A stretch of DNA of 64,000 nucleotides from Algoriphagus sp. (GTDB lineage: Bacteria > Bacteroidota > Bacteroidia > Cytophagales > Cyclobacteriaceae). Below are positions 20,584 to 29,654 of this stretch, piece by piece; within the stretch, counting starts at the first letter, position 1, and every line of letters begins with the position of its first letter. A program made the translations under genes and the position numbers. The stretch lies in assembly GCF_029254265.1 (NCBI RefSeq), contig NZ_JAQWXX010000132.1:99436-163435 (forward strand), written 5' to 3'. The notes beneath the pieces were generated by a model that was given only the letters and a program-made list of their open reading frames with translations, was not told where the DNA came from and made no database searches.

Positions 20584-21187
20584 AATTTTGTCGGCAGGAT
20601 TGCCACTTGACAAGTCTAAAAAAGTAGCAATCCTTATTCATGGAAGAGGTGCAAGTGCATCTGGAATTCTTGGTCTGAAAGATCATCTGCATCTTTCAGA
20701 TTTTGCGCTACTAGCACCTGAGGCAGAAGGTAATTCTTGGTATCCTTACAGCTTTATGGCCCCTGATGCAAGTAATGAGCCTGCTTATTCCAGAGCAATC
20801 AAGCAATTGGAAGAAATTGTGCAAAGCTTGTATTCCAAGGGGTTCAAATCTGATCAGATATACTTCATCGGATTTTCTCAAGGGGCTTGTCTTTCGCTTG
20901 AATTCGCAGCGCTTCATGCCAAGAAGTATGGAGGCGTAATTGCATTCACCGGAGGGCTGATTGGAGCGGAATTGAGAAGTGAAAAATATATTGGAGATTT
21001 TGCCTCAACTCCAATCTTTATTGGAAGTAGCAAGCAGGATTTTCATGTTCCTTTAGAGAGGATAAAACTTTCTGCCGATTTGCTAGTTGATCTAGGAGCG
21101 GATGTGAAAACGCTAATTTTTGAAGACTCAGATCATACTATTCGAAAGGAAGAGATTGATTGGGTCAACAATAACATATTATCATAA
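20576..21187 (+). CDS. Alpha/beta hydrolase, carboxylesterase/MhqD-like
   Basis: ILIHGRGASASGIL, FIGFSQGACLSLEFA; overlaps upstream gene by 8 bp. Confidence 0.85.
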   Translation: MSKILSAGLPLDKSKKVAILIHGRGASASGILGLKDHLHLSDFALLAPEAEGNSWYPYSFMAPDASNEPAYSRAIKQLEEIVQSLYSKGFKSDQIYFIGFSQGACLSLEFAALHAKKYGGVIAFTGGLIGAELRSEKYIGDFASTPIFIGSSKQDFHVPLERIKLSADLLVDLGADVKTLIFEDSDHTIRKEEIDWVNNNILS

Positions 21188-21201
21188 GGTTTTCTTAGTT
21201 T

Positions 21202-21233
21202 AAAAAAGCTCTGGCATTCGTCAGGGCTTTTTT
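21202..21233 (+). terminator. Terminator after MhqD-like gene
   Basis: aaaaaagctctggcattcgtcagggctttttt. Confidence 0.75.
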
Positions 21234-21267
21234 GTGCCAATTAATTTCTTCACAAAATCTCCTCCCA

Positions 21268-24200
21268 TTAATAAGAGTAGCTTACCTGTGATCCTTTTTC
21301 CGGATCAAGTTCGATCTGTGCAAATACTCCAATTTCCTGTTGCAACTCTTCCACATGGCTGATGATTCCGACAATTCGGTTTTCATGTCTAAGCGATTTG
21401 AGAGTTTCAAAAACTACACGAAGGGCATTGCGATCCAAGGCCCCAAAGCCTTCATCCAAAAAGAAAAAGCTCTGATCAGCTTGATTGAGTGATTTCACTT
21501 TTTCTGCCAAAGCCAAAGCCAGACAAAGTGAAGCCTGAAAAGTCTGTCCACCCGAAAGGGTTTTGAGTAATCTTCGCTTACCGCCGTTCAGGTAATCAAT
21601 CACCCAGAAGGTATTATCATCATCGATTTCCAGACTCAGACTGTTTTTGCTGAGTTTCATAAAACGCAAGTTTGCGGTATTGCAGAGCTCTTTGAGATAG
21701 ATCGAACTCACATACTTTACAAATCCGCTTCCTTTAAAAAGCCGCTCGAGTTCTTTGAGATTACTTTCCCGGATTTCCAGTTTGGCCAGCGTCTGCTCTA
21801 AAATCACTTTCTCGGCCAACTTACTCTGAGTTTCTTTGATGGATTGCTGGAGCAAGATCAGTTCCTGCTGCAATGCTTCATGCTGTGATTTTAAATTCTG
21901 AAAATCGAGTTTTAAATCTGAAAATCCTGTTGCATCAAAATCCGAAACGCCCTTTTCATTTTCCAGTTCTTGAATTCGGCTTGTCACCGTTCCCAATTTT
22001 TGATCAAACTGGCGGATCTCTAAATCTACTTTCTCCGCATTGATCGAATGCTCAAAAAGCCGGATTAGGGCTTGCTCGTCATGAAAGTTGAATTGGAGTT
22101 TAAGCTTAGAAAAAGTGGAGGTTAATTCTGTGAGTTTGTCGCTTAGCTCACGTTTCCGATTTTCGAAATTCTTTTGATCAGCAAGATTAGTACTCTGTTC
22201 TGCTCGCTTTTCGCGAAGGTGTTTTTGTTTTCCATCGAGGGCTTCGATCGCTTTTTGGATATCATTTTCCACATTTTGAATGGTGGCTTTGATGACTTCC
22301 AGCTCTTTCTGAAAAAACGGCTTGCAGAAAGTCGGATCTTTGATTTCCTCTTTTTTGGTGTTGATGGCAATCTGCTTTGATTGAAAGGAAAGGGTCGCTT
22401 GGTTAAACGATTTTTCCAGAACTTCAACCTGAGTTCGCTGGTTTTCCCAAGTTTGACGTACCGTTTTGAGTTCTTGATCTAGCTTGGATTTGAGCTGTGC
22501 AGCCTGATCCAATGAGCTTATTTGTGCGCCTAATTTTGTTGGATCAGATAGGCCAAAGGAATCAAGCTTAGTAGTTAGATTCGAGCTAGATTTCTGAATT
22601 CCTTCAAATTCTTTAGTTTTTTCGATCCTGTTTTTCTGCTGATTTTCTTTCCGAATATCAAGCTCCTGCTGCTTTTGAATCAGCTTTGAAATCGCTTCAA
22701 GATCAGACTTGATGGATTCGATCCGGTGATTAATTGCTTGGAGTTCCTGCTCTTCAGCTTCAGCTTGGAGCGGGTTTGGATGCTCGAGTGAACCACAAAG
22801 CGGGCAGGATTCCCCAGCATGCAATAAGTGAACATGCGCTGCCAAGCCTTGTTTCGTGATCAATTTTTCCCGATCGATTTCAAGGGACTTTAAAGTTGAT
22901 TTTTCAGATTCAGACCAACTGAGCAAGGTTTTTTCTTTTTCCGGTTTTTTGGAAAGAAGGGTTTGATATTCTACTTCGATTCGCTGATCTAGGTCGGAGA
23001 TTTGCCGAAGGCTTTCCTCCAGATACGATTTTTGCTTTTCGATTTGCTCAGATTCCCGAGCTGCGCTTTTCAATTCTGCCAACTGACTGGCGTCCACGTT
23101 TATGAGATTTTCGGATTGATCTTCCAGCTCCTTGATTTTGTTTTCCAGTGATTTCTGAGCTGTTTTCTTTGATTCAATTTCAGGCTGAAGGGTTTCAACT
23201 TTTTTACTGGCCTCGGCTAGCTCTTGATCCAAAGCTTGAATTTCAGCCACTTTTTTAAGATCTCGGATTTTTGCCTCGCGATTGGGGCGATCTTGATTTT
23301 TTTGCTTGAGCTCGGTTTCTTCCTGGACAAGTTCGGCGACTTCCTGCTCATATCGAATGGCAAATCGTGCACAATCATCCGCACTCACTTTTGCTTTTTC
23401 CAATTCAACTTTACAATCCTGAAGGTTATCCCAGGTCGGTTTTAGATTAGTCTTTGCGCTGATAAATTCCCGATGCAAAATTCGATTTCGCTCGATTTCA
23501 GGTTTTTGATCTTCTAGCTTTGCCTTTTCCTCTCGGAATTTAAGTAGCTCCGCAAATCGTTGTCCCTTTATTTCCAAGGTTTTCAGTAACTCTTCCTTGA
23601 CTTCCAGACTATTGGCTGAGTCTTGAGTTTTGGTTTGGACTTCAGCGAGTTGCAGCTCAGATGCCTGAAGATTTTCAGGTGAAAATTCTTCTAACCCTGC
23701 TAATTGGGTTTCTAATCGGATTTTATTTTCCTTTTCGATTTTCAGCAATGCCCCCGTTTTCTGGGAGAGATCGAATCGCTCCAATCCAAAGAGCTCCTTC
23801 ATCATCTCCGCTCTAGGGCCAGGAGTAAGGTCTATGAATTCCCGGAATTTGCCCTGCGGAATAATTACGGTCTGCTTGAAGTGCTCCTTCTTCATGCCGA
23901 TGATTTCCTCGGCTCGCGCTTCTAGTGGCTCCCATTCTCCGCCTTTGTCTTGATAAAAAGTATGCTCCGCAGGATCGACTTTTTCCCAGTCTTTTTTATT
24001 TCGCTTTGCAGCATAGCGCGCTAGATACAGGAATTGATTGTTTTGGCCGGATCGAAATTGAAAGCTGATCGTCAATGAATCGCTTTGCAGATTGATCATT
24101 GAATTTTTTTCGCCCCGGTCGGAAAGCCTTTCTGTACTTCCGTAAAGTGCCAAAAGCACTCCCTCTAAAATCGAGGATTTTCCAGAACCAACTGCTCCGA

Positions 24201-24300
24201 AAATCCCAAAAAGCCCAGCTGCCGTCAACTTGTCGAAGTCGATGACTTGCTTTTCCCGGTAGGAATAAAGTCCCTGAATTTCTAATCGAATCGGTATCAT
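21268..24300 (-). CDS. sbcC: Exonuclease SbcC (AAA ATPase)
   Basis: Walker A GAVGSGKSSILE, zinc hook CPLCG, C-terminal SGGQTFQASLCLALALAE, FFLDEGFGALD. Confidence 0.93.
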   Translation of the reverse strand: MIPIRLEIQGLYSYREKQVIDFDKLTAAGLFGIFGAVGSGKSSILEGVLLALYGSTERLSDRGEKNSMINLQSDSLTISFQFRSGQNNQFLYLARYAAKRNKKDWEKVDPAEHTFYQDKGGEWEPLEARAEEIIGMKKEHFKQTVIIPQGKFREFIDLTPGPRAEMMKELFGLERFDLSQKTGALLKIEKENKIRLETQLAGLEEFSPENLQASELQLAEVQTKTQDSANSLEVKEELLKTLEIKGQRFAELLKFREEKAKLEDQKPEIERNRILHREFISAKTNLKPTWDNLQDCKVELEKAKVSADDCARFAIRYEQEVAELVQEETELKQKNQDRPNREAKIRDLKKVAEIQALDQELAEASKKVETLQPEIESKKTAQKSLENKIKELEDQSENLINVDASQLAELKSAARESEQIEKQKSYLEESLRQISDLDQRIEVEYQTLLSKKPEKEKTLLSWSESEKSTLKSLEIDREKLITKQGLAAHVHLLHAGESCPLCGSLEHPNPLQAEAEEQELQAINHRIESIKSDLEAISKLIQKQQELDIRKENQQKNRIEKTKEFEGIQKSSSNLTTKLDSFGLSDPTKLGAQISSLDQAAQLKSKLDQELKTVRQTWENQRTQVEVLEKSFNQATLSFQSKQIAINTKKEEIKDPTFCKPFFQKELEVIKATIQNVENDIQKAIEALDGKQKHLREKRAEQSTNLADQKNFENRKRELSDKLTELTSTFSKLKLQFNFHDEQALIRLFEHSINAEKVDLEIRQFDQKLGTVTSRIQELENEKGVSDFDATGFSDLKLDFQNLKSQHEALQQELILLQQSIKETQSKLAEKVILEQTLAKLEIRESNLKELERLFKGSGFVKYVSSIYLKELCNTANLRFMKLSKNSLSLEIDDDNTFWVIDYLNGGKRRLLKTLSGGQTFQASLCLALALAEKVKSLNQADQSFFFLDEGFGALDRNALRVVFETLKSLRHENRIVGIISHVEELQQEIGVFAQIELDPEKGSQVSYSY

Positions 24301-25526
24301 ATGCTGCCCTCCTGACTGATTACTTCTTTAAATAAAGCGAGGATTTCCGCATTGGGTTCTTCCCCTTTTTCACTTTGATAAAAAAGTGAAAATAAACTGG
24401 TCATGTCTTTCCCCAGATCTTCTACTTTCAGCGCGCTACTTCCCGCTCTACCTCGGTCTTTTAGTTGGGGAATCAGATTAACGATGCCATCATGTGCTTT
24501 CATAATTGCCTTTCGAGTACTTGCTTCGATGGATGTCTCCGCTACAAAAGTCAGCTCCACGAAGCAATAGGGATTTTCCTCCAGCCATTTTAGCGTATCA
24601 GGAAGGTTGTCAAATTTCATCCGGTAAAGTGGACGACCGCTTTCTAAAGGAATTGGCTGATAAGTCACTTTATTTCCAGGCCCGGCTTCAATCAAGACCA
24701 CTTGTTTCTGCTGATCTGCTTCGCTAAAGGAATAAGCAAGTGGCGAACTGGAATAGACGATTGGCTGTGGAGACTTGGAAACCGCATGATAGCGATGAAG
24801 ATGACCCAAAGCGGCATATTGAATTTGTAAAGGGATAGAACTCGTAAAAAGTGCTTGGGTACCTCCTACATGTAGAATAGGCCGCTCGGATTCGGGCTCG
24901 GCTTCCAACGGTTCGCCTTCTTTGGTAAAATAGAAATGCCCGATCAACAAATTTACTCCGTTGTCGTCACAGTGCTTGTCGGCAAGCTTACTCCATTTCT
25001 CGGCAAGTATATTGCGAAATTCTGACTCCCGATTTCCCTCCCCGAGATAGGTTTTGAGCGAAACTTCATTGGCATAGGGAGCTAAAAGGATTCGGATAGG
25101 GAATTCAAATTTTGGAAGGCGGAGTTCCACAAAGCCCGGTTCAGATGCAGTGATTTCGATCCCGGAATCCAGTCTCCCTGTTGGAATGAGATTTTGATAA
25201 GTACTGTAAAAAAAGATTCCGAGTTCTCGAGCCAATGGATCCGGAGCTTCGATGAATTGATTGCTATCATGATTTCCGGCAATGGCAATGATTGGCCTTT
25301 CGCCATTTTTAGAGAGTTTTCGAAGAGTTTTGTAAAGCAACTCCACTGCCTCATGACTAGGATTGAAGGAGTCAAAAATATCGCCGGCTAGTAGTACCAG
25401 ATCCACTTCCTCCCGATCTGCGATTTCGCAGATTTCGGCTAATACAAGCTTTTGCTCCTCAATGCGGGAGAATTCCTGCAGGCGCTTCCCAAGATGCCAA
25501 TCGGCAGTGTGTAGAATTTTTATCAT
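24297..25526 (-). CDS. sbcD: Exonuclease SbcD
   Basis: ILHTADWHLGKRL, LLAGDIFD, AGNHDS; overlaps sbcC start by 4 bp. Confidence 0.93.
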   Translation of the reverse strand: MIKILHTADWHLGKRLQEFSRIEEQKLVLAEICEIADREEVDLVLLAGDIFDSFNPSHEAVELLYKTLRKLSKNGERPIIAIAGNHDSNQFIEAPDPLARELGIFFYSTYQNLIPTGRLDSGIEITASEPGFVELRLPKFEFPIRILLAPYANEVSLKTYLGEGNRESEFRNILAEKWSKLADKHCDDNGVNLLIGHFYFTKEGEPLEAEPESERPILHVGGTQALFTSSIPLQIQYAALGHLHRYHAVSKSPQPIVYSSSPLAYSFSEADQQKQVVLIEAGPGNKVTYQPIPLESGRPLYRMKFDNLPDTLKWLEENPYCFVELTFVAETSIEASTRKAIMKAHDGIVNLIPQLKDRGRAGSSALKVEDLGKDMTSLFSLFYQSEKGEEPNAEILALFKEVISQEGSI

Positions 25527-25742
25527 TTTTTTTCTTTTTTAACCACAGCGCACGCTAAGGTTTCACGAAGACTGCAAATGGAAATCTTATTCGTTTTCAG
25601 GTTAATTACCACTGTTCAGGTTTAAAAATCTAGATTAAGTCAATTGCTTGACTTTCAATTTCTTTGAACTTACATCCCTAAATTAGATTCACAGCGTAAT
25701 CTAATCTTCGAGTGCCTTTTGTAAAGCATTTAAGTCAAATTC

Positions 25743-25842
25743 ATTTCATATGATTATAATTTGTTTTTTAAAGGCCATATGGAATCTCGCAGATTATAAT
25801 CATACCAGTATGTGTCGATTACGACATGCTCGATTTCATGTG
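25743..25842 (-). repeat. Dispersed hairpin element copy R3 (core 25776-25841)
   Basis: Reverse complement catgaaatcgagcatgTCGtaatCGAcacatactggtatgattataatctgcgagattccatatg aligns with R1 and R2. Confidence 0.7.
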
Positions 25843-25982
25843 AAGTTGAAATTTGGGAAAATCAAGTTTTTCGACTAGAAATCTAAGTTAGATTTTATCC
25901 CCATTTGGAACAAACTTTAACCTTGACTTGTCAGCAATTGGCAGGCTTCTTGGAAAGCAGGGACGAAATCCTAGTTTTGTAT

Positions 25983-26492
25983 ATGCGGTTATTCTTGCTT
26001 TCCGTCTTTCTAATAGCTTTTGTCAGCTCCTCTTTTGGACAGCTTGCCGATTCGGTGAAGATCCAAACGGGCACTGCTAGTTTTTATGGAAAGCGTTTTC
26101 ATCAGCGAATGACTTCCAGTGGGGAGATTTTCCATATGGATTCCTTGACTGCCGCACATAAATACCTCCCTTTTAATACCTGGGTGAAAGTAACTCGAGT
26201 GGATACCAAAGATTCGGTTTGGGTGCGAGTAAACGATCGACTGCCAAAGACTTCACGCAGAATCATCGATATCTCTAGAAGCGCAGCCAAAGAACTCCAC
26301 ATGATCGAAAAGGGAATCGCTGAAGTGAGTATTCATGTCGCCACCATTGAAGAAATGAACCGGCTCTATAAGCACTTTGAGGGAGAAGCTCCGGGTACGA
26401 TCCGTTTAAGAATCTATGAAAAACCCATTACCCTTGCTCGACCCCAGCCGACTTGGAACTGGGAAGTAGGAAGAGTTATGTTTACTAACTAG
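25983..26492 (+). CDS. rlpA: Septal ring lytic transglycosylase RlpA-like protein
   Basis: GTASFYGKRFHQRMTSSGEIFHMDSLTAAHKYLPFNTWVKVTR...VWVRVNDRLP; start at 25983 gives a signal peptide. Confidence 0.88.
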   Translation: MRLFLLSVFLIAFVSSSFGQLADSVKIQTGTASFYGKRFHQRMTSSGEIFHMDSLTAAHKYLPFNTWVKVTRVDTKDSVWVRVNDRLPKTSRRIIDISRSAAKELHMIEKGIAEVSIHVATIEEMNRLYKHFEGEAPGTIRLRIYEKPITLARPQPTWNWEVGRVMFTN

Positions 26493-26700
26493 CAGATATT
26501 GAGTGAGTTGAATTGATTTTATGAGTCAAGGCTAAAAACTTAGTAACCGAAAATCAGTTAGTTAGAAACTTTCTAGTAAAATAGTTCAAACTAATCTTAC
26601 TTATTAGATTTTTTTTTGATATTGAAACCGAAAGATCAAGGTCGGCGCCAAAATCTGGAATTTTTCAAAATCAATGAATTCTAACCCGGTCTCAGTTTTC
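26385..26700 (+). repeat. Direct repeat copy A: rlpA 3' end plus downstream non-coding DNA
   Basis: tttactaactagcagatat across the stop codon and CGAAAGATCAAGGTCGGCGCC at 26629-26649, both shared with 29320-29640. Confidence 0.8.
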
Positions 26701-26729
26701 GTAGGTCGGGGGCACATCCAAAAAAAAAG

Positions 26730-26951
26730 ATGAAAAAGTTACTATCTGTTTTCTCGATTGGCACAATGATACTATTGTTCTCAATGAGTACTGATTCTTA
26801 CGCAGAAGAATCATGTTCTAATGCAAGATGTCACACAGTTGGCGAGGGGTATTGTTTACCAGGTTCTTCTATAAGTTTTAGAAAATCTTGTGAACCAATT
26901 AATTGTGAATTAGGGACTTCCTGTAACTGGGAAATGCCTTCACTAGACTAA
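26730..26951 (+). CDS. Secreted six-cysteine mini-protein (NVEALA-like position)
   Basis: Signal peptide MKKLLSVFSIGTMILLFSMSTDSYA then EESCSNARCHTVGEGYCLPGSSISFRKSCEPINCELGTSCNWEMPSLD; own terminator follows; adjacent to propeller lipoprotein. Confidence 0.6.
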   Translation: MKKLLSVFSIGTMILLFSMSTDSYAEESCSNARCHTVGEGYCLPGSSISFRKSCEPINCELGTSCNWEMPSLD

Positions 26952-26964
26952 AGCTTAATTAATC

Positions 26965-26995
26965 GAACCAGTTCAAATAGAACTGGTTCTTTTTA
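26965..26995 (+). terminator. Terminator after the six-Cys mini-protein gene
   Basis: gaaccagttc-aaata-gaactggttcttttta. Confidence 0.85.
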
Positions 26996-27003
26996 TGATA
27001 ATC

Positions 27004-28167
27004 ATGAAAAAAACGTTAATAGTTATACAGATTTTTATTTTTGCTTTGGGGTGCAGTGAAAAGCAACAGGGTGTGTCTTTGACTTCTCTGTATGTTGAAC
27101 CGATGATCTTCATAGACACATTGGTCAATATTGAAAAAATTGAATTTACAGGAACAGTTCAACTTTTTGGAAAAGGTTTTTTTCAAATTGAAGGGAATAG
27201 TATCCTTTTTTTAGATCGATTGGGAATGAAAGTTCTAGAGTTTGATAATAATGGCAAATTTCAGAAAACGATCCTTGAAAATGGAGAAGGCCCTGCAGAA
27301 ATTCCCAAATTTCAATCCTATACCAGTGATGGAGAATTCAGGTATTTTTTGGATGGATATACTCTAATGGTCTATGACAAAAACAATGAGTTAGTCAGTC
27401 GCTCTGTTCTGAATTTTCATCACCAAAGTAGTCTAAAGGAAATTGAGGGTAATCCAAACCCTGATGATGCTGGGATCTATGAAGTCAAGTATTGGGAAAA
27501 TCAGTTAGAAGTGATCGATGGATACCTCTATACAAAAATTGAATCTTCAAATCCCAAATTCAATTTTGTGATGAATTCTGAATATTATCGTAACTCTTAT
27601 CTCTATGCAAAGGTAGATCCCAAAAGCGGAAAAGTACTAAGCCTTTTTGGCAAGCATCCTCCGGTATATCAGCGCTATAATCAACTGCCTCACTTTGACT
27701 ATTATTACCATGACCGCCACGAGGATCAGATTTACATCAGTTTCGAGCCGGATTCTCTAATTTATGTTTTGGATCAAGACTTTGAGGCTAAAGAGTCTTT
27801 TGGAAATTCTGGAAAAGGCATGGATCAATCTTACAGAGAGGTATCAACGGTGGAAGATTGGGAAGACTACTGGCGGATTAATAGAGCACAAAAGGGATTC
27901 TATAAGCATATTAAGTTTTTCAGTGAAGAGGATCTATTATTTAGAACCTATACCTTGGGCAATCCAGATATTTTGGCTTATGAATATGGAGATAATCCAC
28001 AGCGCATGCAGATTTACAAAGGGAAGCAATTGGTAGGAGATGTTTCGGTGCCTAATTTCTTTAAAATAATAGGGAAGATAGGTGACTTTTACTATGCGGA
28101 TGGATCGGCTGAAAACCCTGATAATGAAGAATTGATTTTATACAGATTCAAATTGGATGTATTATGA
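27004..28167 (+). CDS. 6-bladed beta-propeller lipoprotein (1)
   Basis: Lipobox ALGCSE; FQIEGNSILFLDRLGMKVLEFDNNGKFQKTILENGEGPAEIP typical of the DUF5128-like propeller group. Confidence 0.75.
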   Translation: MKKTLIVIQIFIFALGCSEKQQGVSLTSLYVEPMIFIDTLVNIEKIEFTGTVQLFGKGFFQIEGNSILFLDRLGMKVLEFDNNGKFQKTILENGEGPAEIPKFQSYTSDGEFRYFLDGYTLMVYDKNNELVSRSVLNFHHQSSLKEIEGNPNPDDAGIYEVKYWENQLEVIDGYLYTKIESSNPKFNFVMNSEYYRNSYLYAKVDPKSGKVLSLFGKHPPVYQRYNQLPHFDYYYHDRHEDQIYISFEPDSLIYVLDQDFEAKESFGNSGKGMDQSYREVSTVEDWEDYWRINRAQKGFYKHIKFFSEEDLLFRTYTLGNPDILAYEYGDNPQRMQIYKGKQLVGDVSVPNFFKIIGKIGDFYYADGSAENPDNEELILYRFKLDVL

Positions 28168-29303
28168 GGAATTGGATATTGATTTTTATTTTTTTTACTC
28201 ATTCAGCGATTCCTTTGATGGGTCAGACTTTTTCTTTTGAAATTATGGACAAAGACACTGGACAACCCGTTTCATTTGCTCATATCCAGCTCGAAAACGA
28301 ACTCATCGGAACAGTCACAGATCTAAACGGTAGAGGTACAATTACAATCGCTGAGCAATTCAAAGACAAGCCAATTGGTATTTCCTTTGTTGGCTATTCT
28401 ACACTCTTCCTTTCAATACGACAGCTCGAGGTAAGTAAAACGAATCGATTTTATTTGGAAGTATCTCCCACTGAGTTGGACGAGATTCAAGTAATAGATA
28501 TCGGAATGAGTCCAACGGATTTTATCAACAAAGCATTAGGCCAAATAGAGGAAACATTCGAAGTTAATAAATACCGATCTGTAGGTAATTATCAAGAGCA
28601 AATAATCGAGGATGGTGATTCTACTTTTTCATATGATATCAACTTAATGATCGAGTCAGAGGGTTTTCGCGATGCAATGAGGAAAAATAAATTTGTGGAA
28701 AATGATCAAGCTTATTTACTGAAAATTCACTCTAAAACTGGTCACCAGAAGTATAACTTATTAATGGCTGCTAAAATGATTGGTTTTGAGCTTCCATACG
28801 GAGGTGGTGGAATCGAAGAGGATTCATTTATTTCTCAATTCTTTGTATTTAAAAATGCGATCGAACAAAGAGCATTCATTGTCAACCGGGAAGTATCTTC
28901 GTCTGATTGGTATTTCGAGAAAATAGAACATCAAGATGAACGCACAATTATCAAAGTAACAAACTCAGGGGCAAGCGGCTATTTTTTTTCTTATTGGATA
29001 GACAGAAATTCATTTGAAATTAATTCAATTGAAGGATTTATTCCTTTTGATACCACTAAGAATTCAAGCCCAATGGCTTCGTATCATCCTGGTTCAATAG
29101 GATTTAGAATTGATTATTTCGTTGTAAATGGTTTAGCTCATTTAAAGCAGTTAGTAATCCAGAAAGAAAGCCTAATCGGAACGAATCCAACTCTCGGGAG
29201 AAAATTTATTTATGGCAGATTACTGATTGATAATTTGACTGATCAGAAGGTTGATAAAAAGGCCAAAATTGATTATAAATTTGTGCAGGATTACCTCCGA
29301 TAA
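28164..29303 (+). CDS. Carboxypeptidase-like regulatory domain (CarboxypepD_reg-like) protein
   Basis: FEIMDKDTGQPVSFAHIQLENELIGTVTDLNGRGTITI...ISFVGYSTLFLSI; ATGA overlap with the preceding gene. Confidence 0.78.
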   Translation: MRNWILIFIFFTHSAIPLMGQTFSFEIMDKDTGQPVSFAHIQLENELIGTVTDLNGRGTITIAEQFKDKPIGISFVGYSTLFLSIRQLEVSKTNRFYLEVSPTELDEIQVIDIGMSPTDFINKALGQIEETFEVNKYRSVGNYQEQIIEDGDSTFSYDINLMIESEGFRDAMRKNKFVENDQAYLLKIHSKTGHQKYNLLMAAKMIGFELPYGGGGIEEDSFISQFFVFKNAIEQRAFIVNREVSSSDWYFEKIEHQDERTIIKVTNSGASGYFFSYWIDRNSFEINSIEGFIPFDTTKNSSPMASYHPGSIGFRIDYFVVNGLAHLKQLVIQKESLIGTNPTLGRKFIYGRLLIDNLTDQKVDKKAKIDYKFVQDYLR

Positions 29304-29319
29304 GATTTTCAGGAATTGT

Positions 29320-29431
29320 AAGACTTCCGACAGATACGATTCGTGTAAGAATTTATGAAAAACCATTTTCCCTACCCAGACCAGAACCGGCTTGGACTTG
29401 GGAGGTAGGTAAAGTTAGGTTTACTAACTAG
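29320..29431 (+). pseudogene. Orphan 3' fragment of an rlpA gene
   Basis: In-frame DTIRVRIYEKPFSLPRPEPAWTWEVGKVRFTN* matches RlpA C-terminus GTIRLRIYEKPITLARPQPTWNWEVGRVMFTN*. Confidence 0.85.
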
Positions 29432-29640
29432 CAGATATAGAGTGTTCTAGGTTACTTTTTTAATGCAAACAAAAAACCTAGTCTTTGATAGTCAATTAGT
29501 TACAAGCTTAGTTTAAAATATTTTCAAACTAAGCTTGCGTATAATTGGGTTTGTTTTCAAGTTTAAAAACGAAAGATCAAGGTCGGCGCCGAAGTCTGTT
29601 ATTTTTCAAAACTAATTAACACGAACGCTATCTCAGTTTT
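29320..29640 (+). repeat. Direct repeat copy B: rlpA tail plus downstream non-coding DNA
   Basis: CGAAAGATCAAGGTCGGCGCC at 29570-29590, 139 bp after the stop (137 bp in copy A). Confidence 0.8.
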
Positions 29641-29654
29641 GTCAAATGTAATCT

